Of a stretch of DNA of 6,215 nucleotides, positions 1 to 6,215 are shown piece by piece (within the stretch, counting starts at the first letter, position 1; each line of letters opens with the position of its first letter). The stretch spans positions 1 through 6,215 of the forward strand of contig JAGCPM010000089.1 in NCBI GenBank assembly GCA_017965685.1, written 5' to 3'. The stretch comes from Kiritimatiellia bacterium. GTDB lineage: Bacteria; Verrucomicrobiota; Kiritimatiellia; RFP12; UBA1067. Both the position numbers and the translations under genes were made by a program. Under the pieces are notes generated by a model. It had not been told where the DNA came from and searched no databases. It saw only the letters and a list, made by a program, of their open reading frames with translations.

Positions 1-1
1 G

Positions 2-721
2 GGAACAGGCGGCGAGGAGGCCGCATTGTTCGCGGGCGATCTGTTCAGGATGTATTCAAGATGGGCCGAGGCGAACGGATTCAGGATTTCGCTGATGAGT
101 TCGTCGCCGACCTCTCTCGACGGCTACAAGGAAGTGGTCTTTACCGTGGTTGGCGAAGGAGCTTACGGCAAGCTGCGGTTCGAATCCGGCGGGCACAGGG
201 TCCAGAGGGTGCCCGTGACCGAGCAGCAGGGCAGGGTTCACACTTCCGCCGCGACGGTGATAGTTTTTCCGGAGGCGGACGAAGAGGACGATCTGGAGAT
301 TCCCGAGAAAGATATCCGCATCGATCTTTTCTGCGCCGGCGGAGCGGGCGGACAGCACGTCAACAAGACCGAATCAGCCGTCCGCATGACCCATATCCCG
401 ACAGGGCTCGTGGCGGTATGCCAGGACGAGCGCAGCCAGATACGGAACCGCGAGAAGTGCCTGGCGACCCTCAAGGCCAGGATTCTCGATTTCAGACGGC
501 GCGAGGCGGAGGCGAAGTTGGGTGCATCGAGGCTTTCGCTGAGGGGAAGCGGCGACAGGTCGGAAAGAATACGTACCTACAACTTTCCCCAGAACCGCAT
601 GACCGACCACAGAATCGACCTCACTCTCTATTCGCTCGACAGGATAGTCGATGGCGACCTCAATCCCGTTCTCGACGCTCTTGCCGAGCACGACCTCAAC
701 GAGCGCATCGCCATGGCTTGA
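2..721 (+). CDS. prfA: Peptide chain release factor 1, 5'-truncated by the window edge
   Basis: Cytoplasmic class I release factor that reads UAA and UAG stop codons in the ribosomal A site and triggers peptidyl-tRNA hydrolysis. The frame is open from base 2 and gives 239 visible residues. E. coli RF1 has its GGQ near residue 234 and here it falls near visible residue 116-118, so roughly 115-120 N-terminal residues lie outside the window. The catalytic GGQ is encoded at 347-355, within [15 protein letters not shown]. The stop-codon recognition tripeptide is P-V-T (212-220, in [14 protein letters not shown]), which fits the RF1 PxT motif and not the RF2 SPF motif. The C-terminal [12 protein letters not shown] segment is also RF1-like. 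The residues just before GGQ read FCAGGAGGQ where RF1/RF2 usually have an FR/YR-x-S-G-type sequence. The gene is not followed by prmC, its common neighbour. Family assignment is very secure. Confidence 0.97.
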   Translation, partial: GTGGEEAALFAGDLFRMYSRWAEANGFRISLMSSSPTSLDGYKEVVFTVVGEGAYGKLRFESGGHRVQRVPVTEQQGRVHTSAATVIVFPEADEEDDLEIPEKDIRIDLFCAGGAGGQHVNKTESAVRMTHIPTGLVAVCQDERSQIRNREKCLATLKARILDFRRREAEAKLGASRLSLRGSGDRSERIRTYNFPQNRMTDHRIDLTLYSLDRIVDGDLNPVLDALAEHDLNERIAMA

Positions 722-746
722 CGGGCGGTGCGATTATTGATATATT
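718..746 (+). promoter_or_regulatory. Sigma70-type extended -10 promoter for the GH2 gene
   Basis: The -35 box is TTGACG (718-723), one mismatch from TTGACA and overlapping the prfA stop codon (719-721). A 17-nt spacer follows, then an extended -10 element TG-A-TATATT (TG 738-739, hexamer 741-746). Only 7 nt separate the hexamer from the ATG at 754, which places the expected transcription start at about 753-754. No Shine-Dalgarno-like purine run occurs between prfA and the ATG. Box sequences and spacing are seen directly; promoter activity and a leaderless transcript are inferred. Confidence 0.75.
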
Positions 747-753
747 ATTCACC

Positions 754-3108
754 ATGAAAAACAAATGTGCTTTCCCCATTGCCGTCCTTGCCGTTGCGGC
801 GGTCATTTCAGCTTCAGCGCGCACTGTCATGCCTCTTGACGAAGGCTGGCAGTTCCGGTGGGGCAAGGAGAGAAACGCGGACGAAGGGTGGAAGACGGTG
901 GACCTTCCTCACGACGCGCAGTTCGAGCAGCCGTGGCAGAAAGGCAGCGGCGCGCGCGGCTTCAAGCCAATGGGCGAGATGTGGTACCGCAGGAAATTCC
1001 ACACTCCCGGCGAGGCGGCGGGCAATCGCGCGTGGCTGGAGTTCGGCGGTATACTCTGCATAGCCGACGTTTACGTAAATGGCACCAAGGTTGCCGGGAC
1101 GGACTACGGCTACCTTCCCGTAGCTGCCGACATTACCGGCGTATTGAATGACGATGGCGAAAACACGGTGGAAGTGTGGTGCTCTACCGGATCGACCGGC
1201 GGAAGCAGATGGTACACGGGCGCCGGACTGTACCGCGATGCGAAACTCGTTGTCAAGCCGGCGATCGCAATCGCAAGGAACGGAATATTCGTTATGGCGG
1301 ATGCGTCAGGACTCGTGAAAGCAAGCGTTGAACTGGATGGATTTGCCCGCAAAGGCGGCAAGATGGCACTTGATGTAGTCGTGACGGTAAGGGACTGCGA
1401 TGGCAAGGCGGTCGCGGAGGCGAAGGCCACGGCGCCCTGGTCCAAGCTCGAGCATCAGGAAGTTGCGCTGCCGGAAATGACGATTGAGAATGTGAAGCTT
1501 TGGGATGTGGATTCGCCAAATCTCTATACGGCGGAGGTGCGGCTTGTTCTTGACGGAAAAGAAATCGACCGCGACGCGGTGCGTTTCGGCGCAAGGACGG
1601 TCGAGTTTGGATACGATTTCGGCATGAAGCTGAACGGCAGGAAGATATTTCTCACAGGCATGAGTTGCCACCACGATCTGGGATGCCTTGGCGCAGCTGC
1701 GTATAGAAGGGCGATTCGCCGTCAGTTCGAGACGATGAAACGCTTCGGCTACAATGCGATACGCTGTTCGCACAATCCGTATTCGGAGGATTTCTACGAG
1801 CTTGCGGACGAGATGGGGCTTGTCGTCGTGGACGAGCTCATTGATAAGTGGAGCGACAAGGACTACTGGCTGCGCCGCAAGCCGTTCACGCAAATCTGGC
1901 CGCAGCTTCTGACCGACTGGATAAAGCGAGACCGCAACCACCCGAGCATCGTGGCGTGGAGCCTTGGTAACGAGTTTCAGATGCGCGAAGACTTATGCGG
2001 GTACCAGATGTTCGGCGATTGGGGAGTTACGATGTTCCGCATCATGCGTGAGGCGGCAAAACGCTGGGACCCTACGCGCCACGTGACGGCTGCGATGTAT
2101 CCGGCGCGAGCGGGCGGAATAACGAAGAATGATCCTGGATGGGCTGGAGCGCCCGTGGTTCCTGAGATTGCGGCGATAAGCGATTTCGCGTCCTTCAACT
2201 ACCAGTGGCAGACATACGGCGAATGCGTAAAACTCGTGCCTGGACTCACCATATTCCAGAGCGAGGCTGCGGTGCGCGAACTTGCGGCTCCCTTTTTCGG
2301 GATGGATCGCGAGCATACTATCGGAATATGCTGGTGGGGTGCGCTTGAGTATTGGGGCGAATCTAACAAATGGCCGAAGAAAGGATGGAACTACTCCTTC
2401 TTCTCGCACGCGCTCGAGCCTTATCCGTCGGCATATCTCATAAAGAGCGCAATCTCTAAAGATCCTTGCTTGCGAATAGGCGTGGAAAGAACCGGCGGCG
2501 AAAGCGAGGAATGGAACGACGTGAAAGTGGGGCGGGTCGATGAATCGTCCTCGTGGGAAGGCAAGAGCGGCGAAATGAAGCGCGTTCGCATCTACACCAA
2601 CCAGTGCGAAGTCGAGCTCTTCCTCAATGGAAAGTCGCTCGGTAAGAAAGCCAACGACGCTAAGGAGAACGCCGGCAGGAATATCGTCACGTGGCAGATG
2701 CCGTTTGAACCGGGCGAACTCAAGGCTGTCGCGGGCGATGTCTCTCACGCCATCCGCACGGCTGGCGAGGCTGTCGCGCTCAAGGCGGAGGTAGAGGCGG
2801 ACGATTACAAGGCCGACGGCAAGGACCTCATTTACGTCCGTTGCCGCGCCGTCGACAAGGACGGAAATCAAGTGTGTTCATGGAACGAAAAGGTGTCGTT
2901 TTCATGCGAAGGCGCGGCGAAGTTCCTCGCCTGCGACAACGGCGACCACTACACGGACGAGCTCTTCACAAGCGACATCACAGCCAAGAACGCGAAGGAC
3001 GGTTTCATCCTCGGTGTGTTCCGCTGCGGCAAGAATCCGGGCCTCGCAAAGCTGTCGATCGTGGCGGAAGGTTTGCCGCCTGTCGAGTTGCCGGTCGAAA
3101 TCCGTTGA
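754..3108 (+). CDS. Exported glycoside hydrolase family 2 enzyme (beta-galactosidase-like)
   Basis: A 784-residue retaining glycosidase predicted to act outside the cytoplasm. Residues 1-22 look like a Sec signal peptide (basic start, hydrophobic core, Ala-Ser-Ala cleavage site before Arg23). The domain order is typical of GH2: jelly-roll sugar-binding domain (about 25-165), Ig-like domain (about 170-285), TIM barrel (about 290-565), then a DUF4982-like beta domain (about 605-660) and a C-terminal Ig-like domain (about 673-784). GH2 signatures are clear: NAIRCSHNPYS at 334-344 and RNHPSIVAWSLGNE at 394-407. Glu407 is the predicted acid/base and Glu504 (FQSEA) the predicted nucleophile. The WWGALEYWGE segment (527-536) also fits this subgroup. 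Beta-galactosidase is the commonest activity for this architecture, but glucuronidase or another exo-activity cannot be excluded. ATG 754 is chosen because it begins the signal peptide and sits just after the promoter; the open frame upstream lies inside prfA in another phase. Confidence 0.93.
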   Translation: MKNKCAFPIAVLAVAAVISASARTVMPLDEGWQFRWGKERNADEGWKTVDLPHDAQFEQPWQKGSGARGFKPMGEMWYRRKFHTPGEAAGNRAWLEFGGILCIADVYVNGTKVAGTDYGYLPVAADITGVLNDDGENTVEVWCSTGSTGGSRWYTGAGLYRDAKLVVKPAIAIARNGIFVMADASGLVKASVELDGFARKGGKMALDVVVTVRDCDGKAVAEAKATAPWSKLEHQEVALPEMTIENVKLWDVDSPNLYTAEVRLVLDGKEIDRDAVRFGARTVEFGYDFGMKLNGRKIFLTGMSCHHDLGCLGAAAYRRAIRRQFETMKRFGYNAIRCSHNPYSEDFYELADEMGLVVVDELIDKWSDKDYWLRRKPFTQIWPQLLTDWIKRDRNHPSIVAWSLGNEFQMREDLCGYQMFGDWGVTMFRIMREAAKRWDPTRHVTAAMYPARAGGITKNDPGWAGAPVVPEIAAISDFASFNYQWQTYGECVKLVPGLTIFQSEAAVRELAAPFFGMDREHTIGICWWGALEYWGESNKWPKKGWNYSFFSHALEPYPSAYLIKSAISKDPCLRIGVERTGGESEEWNDVKVGRVDESSSWEGKSGEMKRVRIYTNQCEVELFLNGKSLGKKANDAKENAGRNIVTWQMPFEPGELKAVAGDVSHAIRTAGEAVALKAEVEADDYKADGKDLIYVRCRAVDKDGNQVCSWNEKVSFSCEGAAKFLACDNGDHYTDELFTSDITAKNAKDGFILGVFRCGKNPGLAKLSIVAEGLPPVELPVEIR

Positions 3109-3138
3109 CCGGAAGCGGTGCCTCACAGGTTGACCGGA
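3105..3138 (+). repeat. Direct repeat GTTGACCGGA-type, two copies 25 nt apart
   Basis: TTGACCGGA occurs at 3105-3113 and again at 3130-3138, each preceded by G, giving identical 10-mers whose starts are 25 nt apart. The first copy overlaps the GH2 stop codon (3106-3108). The second copy contains the -35 box of the next gene's promoter. It may be a paired regulator-binding site, a duplicated -35 region or chance; the sequence alone does not decide. Confidence 0.45.
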
Positions 3139-3159
3139 GAGGTTGGAATTTGATATACT
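3130..3159 (+). promoter_or_regulatory. Sigma70-type extended -10 promoter for the transglutaminase-like gene
   Basis: The -35 box is TTGACC (3130-3135), followed by an 18-nt spacer and an extended -10 element TG-A-TATACT (TG 3151-3152, hexamer 3154-3159). Eight nt separate the hexamer from ATG 3168, so transcription should start at about 3166-3168, at or next to the start codon. The design copies the promoter at 718-746 nearly element for element. The purine-rich GGAGAGG at 3136-3142 is too far from the ATG (25 nt) to serve as a Shine-Dalgarno site. Confidence 0.75.
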
Positions 3160-3167
3160 TTCCGCCG

Positions 3168-5162
3168 ATGAAACTATACGGCATAGCGGCACTCGCGATA
3201 GTGCAGGCTCTGACAGGGCCAAAGGCCATCGAAGAGATACGCAGATTAGAAGGCGGAGAGCAGTTCCTCCAGCAATTCCTCGGCGATGCCCAATGGGTCG
3301 AGGAATTCGCTTTCTCCGGACCTGTGAACACCATTCCATGGCGCAAACCAGCCGAAGAGACGCTTGCCGCGTACAAGGCGGACGAAGCGGTACGCTGCAT
3401 TGCCGCGCTCAAGACGCTCTGCAAGATCGTCGCACGCGACACTTCGGGCGCAATCGCAACCACGAAGCCGTTGCGCAATGCGGCGACGGCGTTGGTGCTG
3501 AACCACGCTACCGATTTCAGTGACGAGAAGATTTTCGCGATCATGGATTGTTACGCCCAATGGTATCGCGAAGGGACTCTCATTGACGCGGTAGAGGGCT
3601 ACGACACGCGGCAGTGGCGCGAGGTCATGGCGTTCGGGCAGAATGCACCGCTCGGCGTCGATTCCCTGAAGTGGATACACGACTTCGCAAACCTGCCGCC
3701 CCCGATGTACAAGGATGCCTGCTGGCTTTGCGAATACAGGCCGTTCAATTGCTTCGGAGCGTCCGTGCAGGGACCGGACTACTACACGCCCTGGGGGAAG
3801 GAGATGAGCATTCAGGAGCTGCGCTACAGGGTGGGCGGAGTATGCGGAGCTCTTTCGAAATTCGCGTCGCACGCGGCAGCTTCGCACGGCATCCGCTCGT
3901 TCACGGCGGCGCAGCCGGGGCATTGCGCGTTCACGCTGTGGGACTTCAAGAACGATCGCTGGTCGATTGCGTACAACGTGACGGCCCACTCGGAACCTCA
4001 TTTCACGCTTGGCGGAAGAGGCTTCGCCGCTTTGGAGGAGCAGGATGACTATTTCAGAAGGCCCGAAAGAAAATCCGCCGAAAGATTGCGTGCGGAAGGG
4101 AAGTTCGCCGAATCCATGAAGACCTGCAAGGGCAACTGGCAGGCGGCATACGAGTGGTGGCTCGCGTTGAAAGCCAAGGAACCGGCCGCCGTTGACGAAT
4201 GGAAGGCGTATGGCGAGGCTCTGAGAGTGTGTTTCGCAAACGCGCCAAGCCAGGGATGGCAGATTTACGCGAAATACCTCAATTCGGCGCGGTACGGCCG
4301 CGAGTACATTGAGTCCGAGGTCGAGAAGGGTTTGTGGGCGTTCAGGGAGCGCGAAGTGGAGACTGTCGAGCGGGCGTACTTCGACGAGCTGGCGCTGGAT
4401 CCGATATCAAGGCTTTTCGGAAAGGACGAGACGATGTGGAAGCTTCTGCCGATGATGCTCGCCAGCCAGGCGAACACTCCGAGCTTCTACGTGCAAACGG
4501 TCAATTGGGGCTCCAAGGTGTTCATGTCCACTCCCGCGAACGCGGAGCGCTTCCTCGCGGCGGTCAGGGAGAGCGTCGAGAAGACTGGCGCCAAGCTTGA
4601 TTTCGCCGGAATGGTCGTGGCGGCTTCCGCAAGCGAGGATGTGGGAATGTTCAGGGAAGTCTTTTCCATGATTGACGCGGTATCGCCGGAAAGTCTGCCG
4701 AAGAAGACTGACAGGGCCTGGCCGGAAAAGGATTACGGCGGAGACCTTCTTTCCCCGGATGGCATGGTGGCGATGACTTCCACCTGCAGCTGGGATAGAC
4801 CGCTCGGATACAGAAGCGCTCTGGAGCGTTTCGATGTGGACGCCAATTTCGCGTTCCATACGGACAAGCAGGATTCTCCGGCGGCATTTGTGATCCTTCC
4901 CGGCGACAGCGAGATAACGGGTATCACCGTCGTGAACTCTGCGTCTTGCCCGTGGCGTCAGCCTCCGGTTGAAATCAGGGTGTCGGAGGACGGGCAGAAT
5001 TTCGATCTGGTGTACAGATCAGAGGAAAACAAGCCAGAATGGAGAGCCGCCTTCGACCGTCCCAGGAAGGCGAAGTACGTCATGGTGAGCAGAGAGGCCA
5101 AGGCGAAGGATGAATTCTTCCACCTAAAGAAGATACTTGTATATGGCAGGAAGCTCTACTGA
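3168..5162 (+). CDS. Exported transglutaminase-like protein with C-terminal discoidin-like domain
   Basis: A 664-residue protein without a recognised named function. Residues 1 to about 20 form a short, hydrophobic probable Sec signal peptide (Lys2, then an Ala/Ile/Leu-rich core). Residues 215-275 match the transglutaminase-like core: Cys226 in GGVCGALSKFASHAA, the GIRS stretch, then His252 in QPGHCAFTLW, and Trp265 followed by Asn270 where the third catalytic residue (usually Asp) is expected. Three more cysteines (185, 188, 195) precede the core. Residues about 290-530 are helix-rich and unassigned. Residues about 550-664 resemble an F5/8 type C (discoidin) beta-sandwich, with VEIRVSEDGQNFDLVYRS, an AKYVMVS strand and a closing ILVYG, often a carbohydrate-binding module. 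It may be a peptidase, amidase or cross-linking enzyme. ATG 3168 is chosen because it begins the signal peptide immediately after the promoter. The end overlaps the next gene by 20 nt. Confidence 0.75.
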   Translation: MKLYGIAALAIVQALTGPKAIEEIRRLEGGEQFLQQFLGDAQWVEEFAFSGPVNTIPWRKPAEETLAAYKADEAVRCIAALKTLCKIVARDTSGAIATTKPLRNAATALVLNHATDFSDEKIFAIMDCYAQWYREGTLIDAVEGYDTRQWREVMAFGQNAPLGVDSLKWIHDFANLPPPMYKDACWLCEYRPFNCFGASVQGPDYYTPWGKEMSIQELRYRVGGVCGALSKFASHAAASHGIRSFTAAQPGHCAFTLWDFKNDRWSIAYNVTAHSEPHFTLGGRGFAALEEQDDYFRRPERKSAERLRAEGKFAESMKTCKGNWQAAYEWWLALKAKEPAAVDEWKAYGEALRVCFANAPSQGWQIYAKYLNSARYGREYIESEVEKGLWAFREREVETVERAYFDELALDPISRLFGKDETMWKLLPMMLASQANTPSFYVQTVNWGSKVFMSTPANAERFLAAVRESVEKTGAKLDFAGMVVAASASEDVGMFREVFSMIDAVSPESLPKKTDRAWPEKDYGGDLLSPDGMVAMTSTCSWDRPLGYRSALERFDVDANFAFHTDKQDSPAAFVILPGDSEITGITVVNSASCPWRQPPVEIRVSEDGQNFDLVYRSEENKPEWRAAFDRPRKAKYVMVSREAKAKDEFFHLKKILVYGRKLY

Positions 5163-6129
5163 TTTCAAAGCGGTGATACTCGCCGGAGGCTCCGGCGAAA
5201 GGTTCTGGCCGCTTTCGACGCCGGAGCGGCCGAAACAGTTTCTGAGAGTCTTCGGCGGCGAATCGCTTTTGAGGCAGAGCGTGACGAGGCTTCTTGGGCT
5301 GGTGAGGTTTGAGGATGTTTTCGTGGTCACCTCGAAGGCGCTTGTGTCGGCCACAAGAAAGGAGCTACCGGAAATCCCGCCCGGAAACATTGTCGGCGAG
5401 CCGATGCGGCGCGATACTGCGGCTGCCGTCGCGCTTGGCGTGGCTATGGCGGGGAAGGGCGTCATAGGCGTGTTCTCGAGCGATCAGATGGTGCGCGATG
5501 CGAAAGGCTTCAGGGAGACGGTCAAGAAGGCTGTTGCAAAGGCGAAATCAGGTCCTAAGATCGTCACGATAGGAATCAAGCCCACTTTCGCCTCGACGGG
5601 ATTCGGCTACGTCGATCCCGTGACGAAGCGCTTCGCGGAGAAGCCTGACAGGAAGAAGGCGTCGGAGTATCTGAAGAAAGGGTATCTCTGGAACGCCGGG
5701 ATGTTCATCGCCACGCAGTCTACCTTCCGGCGCGCATTCGTGGCGCATGCGACAGAACTGACCGCGCTTAGCGAATCGAACGGCGCGCCAGAGCGGCTAA
5801 AGGCGGTCTACGAGGCGTTGCCGAAGATTTCCTTCGACTACGCGATAATGGAAAAATACGGCGACGTGGACGTGGTGCCGGGCGATTTCGGATGGGACGA
5901 CGTGGGGAGTTTCGCCGCGTTCGACACCTACTTCCCGCACGACAGGGCCGGGAACGTCCGCGAAGGACCTTGCACCGTTGTCGAATCGAAGGGGAACATC
6001 TGCGTCGCGAGGTCGGCGAGAATATCGCTTCTCGGAGTGGACAATCTTGTCGTGGTGACGACGCCGGACGCGGTGCTTGTTGCGTCAAAGGACCGCATAT
6101 CCGAGATGAAGAAGCTTTTCGCGAAGTGA
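5143..6129 (+). CDS. manC: Mannose-1-phosphate guanylyltransferase (GDP-mannose pyrophosphorylase)
   Basis: Cytoplasmic nucleotidyltransferase making GDP-mannose from mannose-1-phosphate and GTP, the donor for mannosylated and fucosylated surface glycans. The 328-residue protein has the nucleotide-binding signature LAGGSGERFWPLS (13-25) with the following PKQFL (30-34), then GEPMRRDTAAA (85-95), the loop FSSDQMV (111-117), FAEKPD (164-169), LWNAGMF (182-188) and the hallmark SFDYAIMEK (230-238) with DFGWDDVGSF (248-257). It lacks the C-terminal phosphomannose isomerase/cupin domain of bifunctional ManC, so it is the short type. The usual PADH loop reads SSDQ, with the Asp kept at 114. ATG 5143 is preferred; a TTG two codons upstream (5137) is possible. 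AAAGAAG at 5126-5132 is a weak ribosome site. The start lies 20 nt inside the previous gene, implying co-transcription. A related sugar-1-phosphate substrate is the main alternative. Confidence 0.92.
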   Translation: MAGSSTDFKAVILAGGSGERFWPLSTPERPKQFLRVFGGESLLRQSVTRLLGLVRFEDVFVVTSKALVSATRKELPEIPPGNIVGEPMRRDTAAAVALGVAMAGKGVIGVFSSDQMVRDAKGFRETVKKAVAKAKSGPKIVTIGIKPTFASTGFGYVDPVTKRFAEKPDRKKASEYLKKGYLWNAGMFIATQSTFRRAFVAHATELTALSESNGAPERLKAVYEALPKISFDYAIMEKYGDVDVVPGDFGWDDVGSFAAFDTYFPHDRAGNVREGPCTVVESKGNICVARSARISLLGVDNLVVVTTPDAVLVASKDRISEMKKLFAK

Positions 6130-6215
6130 AACGCAGGTACAGGATAACGGTCGCCTACGACGGCTCGGGCTATTCCGGCTGGCAATACCAGGAAAACGCG
6201 ACTGGAATACAGCAA
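6126..6215 (+). CDS. truA: tRNA pseudouridine(38-40) synthase TruA, N-terminal fragment
   Basis: The first 30 codons of a gene that runs off the window. The enzyme converts uridines 38-40 in the tRNA anticodon arm to pseudouridine. The visible part has RYRITVAYDGSGYSGWQYQ, the characteristic first strand and loop of TruA (YDG-x-x-Y-x-GWQ-x-Q), and a following GIQQ that matches the start of the first helix. The catalytic Asp lies beyond the window. The start is GTG 6126, which overlaps the manC stop codon as GTGA, a classic translational coupling arrangement; the purine run GATGAAGAAG at 6105-6114 could serve as ribosome site. Confidence 0.9.
   Translation, partial: MKRRYRITVAYDGSGYSGWQYQENATGIQQ

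Noticed and set aside
61..753. Open frame extending the GH2 gene 231 codons upstream
   Set aside because: It overlaps prfA in another phase, its translation is Arg-rich and low-complexity as expected of an out-of-frame reading, and the signal peptide and promoter fix the start at 754.
1306..1941. Minus-strand open frame (211 codons) opposite the GH2 TIM barrel
   Set aside because: Antisense to GH2 signature motifs and without recognisable features of its own.
1993..2871. Long minus-strand open frame (292 codons) inside the GH2 gene
   Set aside because: It is a shadow of GC-rich coding sequence: no recognisable domain, no start signal and full overlap with a well-supported gene.
3109..3150. 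Possible terminator after the GH2 gene
   Set aside because: CCGG and CGGT/ACCG pairings are only four bases long and no T-run follows, so there is no credible intrinsic terminator.
2841..3167. Open frame extending the transglutaminase-like gene upstream into the GH2 gene
   Set aside because: The extra 109 codons are an out-of-frame reading of the GH2 C-terminus. A signal peptide and promoter place the start at 3168.
3246..4001. Minus-strand open frame (251 codons) opposite the transglutaminase-like gene
   Set aside because: Arg-rich composition without any motif, fully antisense to a gene with clear catalytic motifs.
5137..5142. TTG codon as start of the manC-type gene
   Set aside because: It would add only two residues; the ATG at 5143 is the better initiation codon, although TTG cannot be excluded.

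Overview
The window reads left to right on one strand and holds five genes: the 3' two thirds of prfA (release factor 1), a complete exported glycoside hydrolase family 2 enzyme, a complete exported transglutaminase-like protein with a C-terminal discoidin-like domain, a complete mannose-1-phosphate guanylyltransferase (manC type), and the first 30 codons of truA (tRNA pseudouridine synthase). There are no RNA genes, mobile elements, CRISPR arrays or long non-coding stretches. The only two gaps are 32 bp (722-753) and 59 bp (3109-3167), and each carries a good sigma70-type promoter.

The organism is a GC-rich bacterium. Predicted exported polysaccharide- and protein-active enzymes scattered among housekeeping genes, the transglutaminase/discoidin architecture and the lack of clear Shine-Dalgarno sites together suggest a PVC-superphylum lineage (Kiritimatiellota, Lentisphaerota or Verrucomicrobiota). 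This is inference from style of gene content, not from a marker comparison.

Layout: prfA ends at 721. A promoter whose -35 box overlaps the prfA stop codon leads directly into the GH2 gene (754-3108). A second promoter of the same design leads into the transglutaminase-like gene (3168-5162). In both cases an extended -10 box ends only 7-8 nt before the ATG, so the predicted transcript starts at or within about 2 nt of the start codon: both genes look leaderless. The manC-type gene (5143-6129) overlaps the end of the transglutaminase-like gene by 20 nt, and truA starts inside the manC stop codon (GTGA overlap), so the last three genes look translationally coupled on one transcript.

Functionally, the two exported proteins could act together outside the cytoplasm: one cleaves glycosidic bonds and the other carries a papain-like Cys/His site with a possible glycan-binding domain. 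GDP-mannose synthesis and the tRNA modification gene appear to be downstream passengers. The most notable points are the paired leaderless promoters and the uncharacterised transglutaminase-like protein. I saw no clearly new defence or mobile system.
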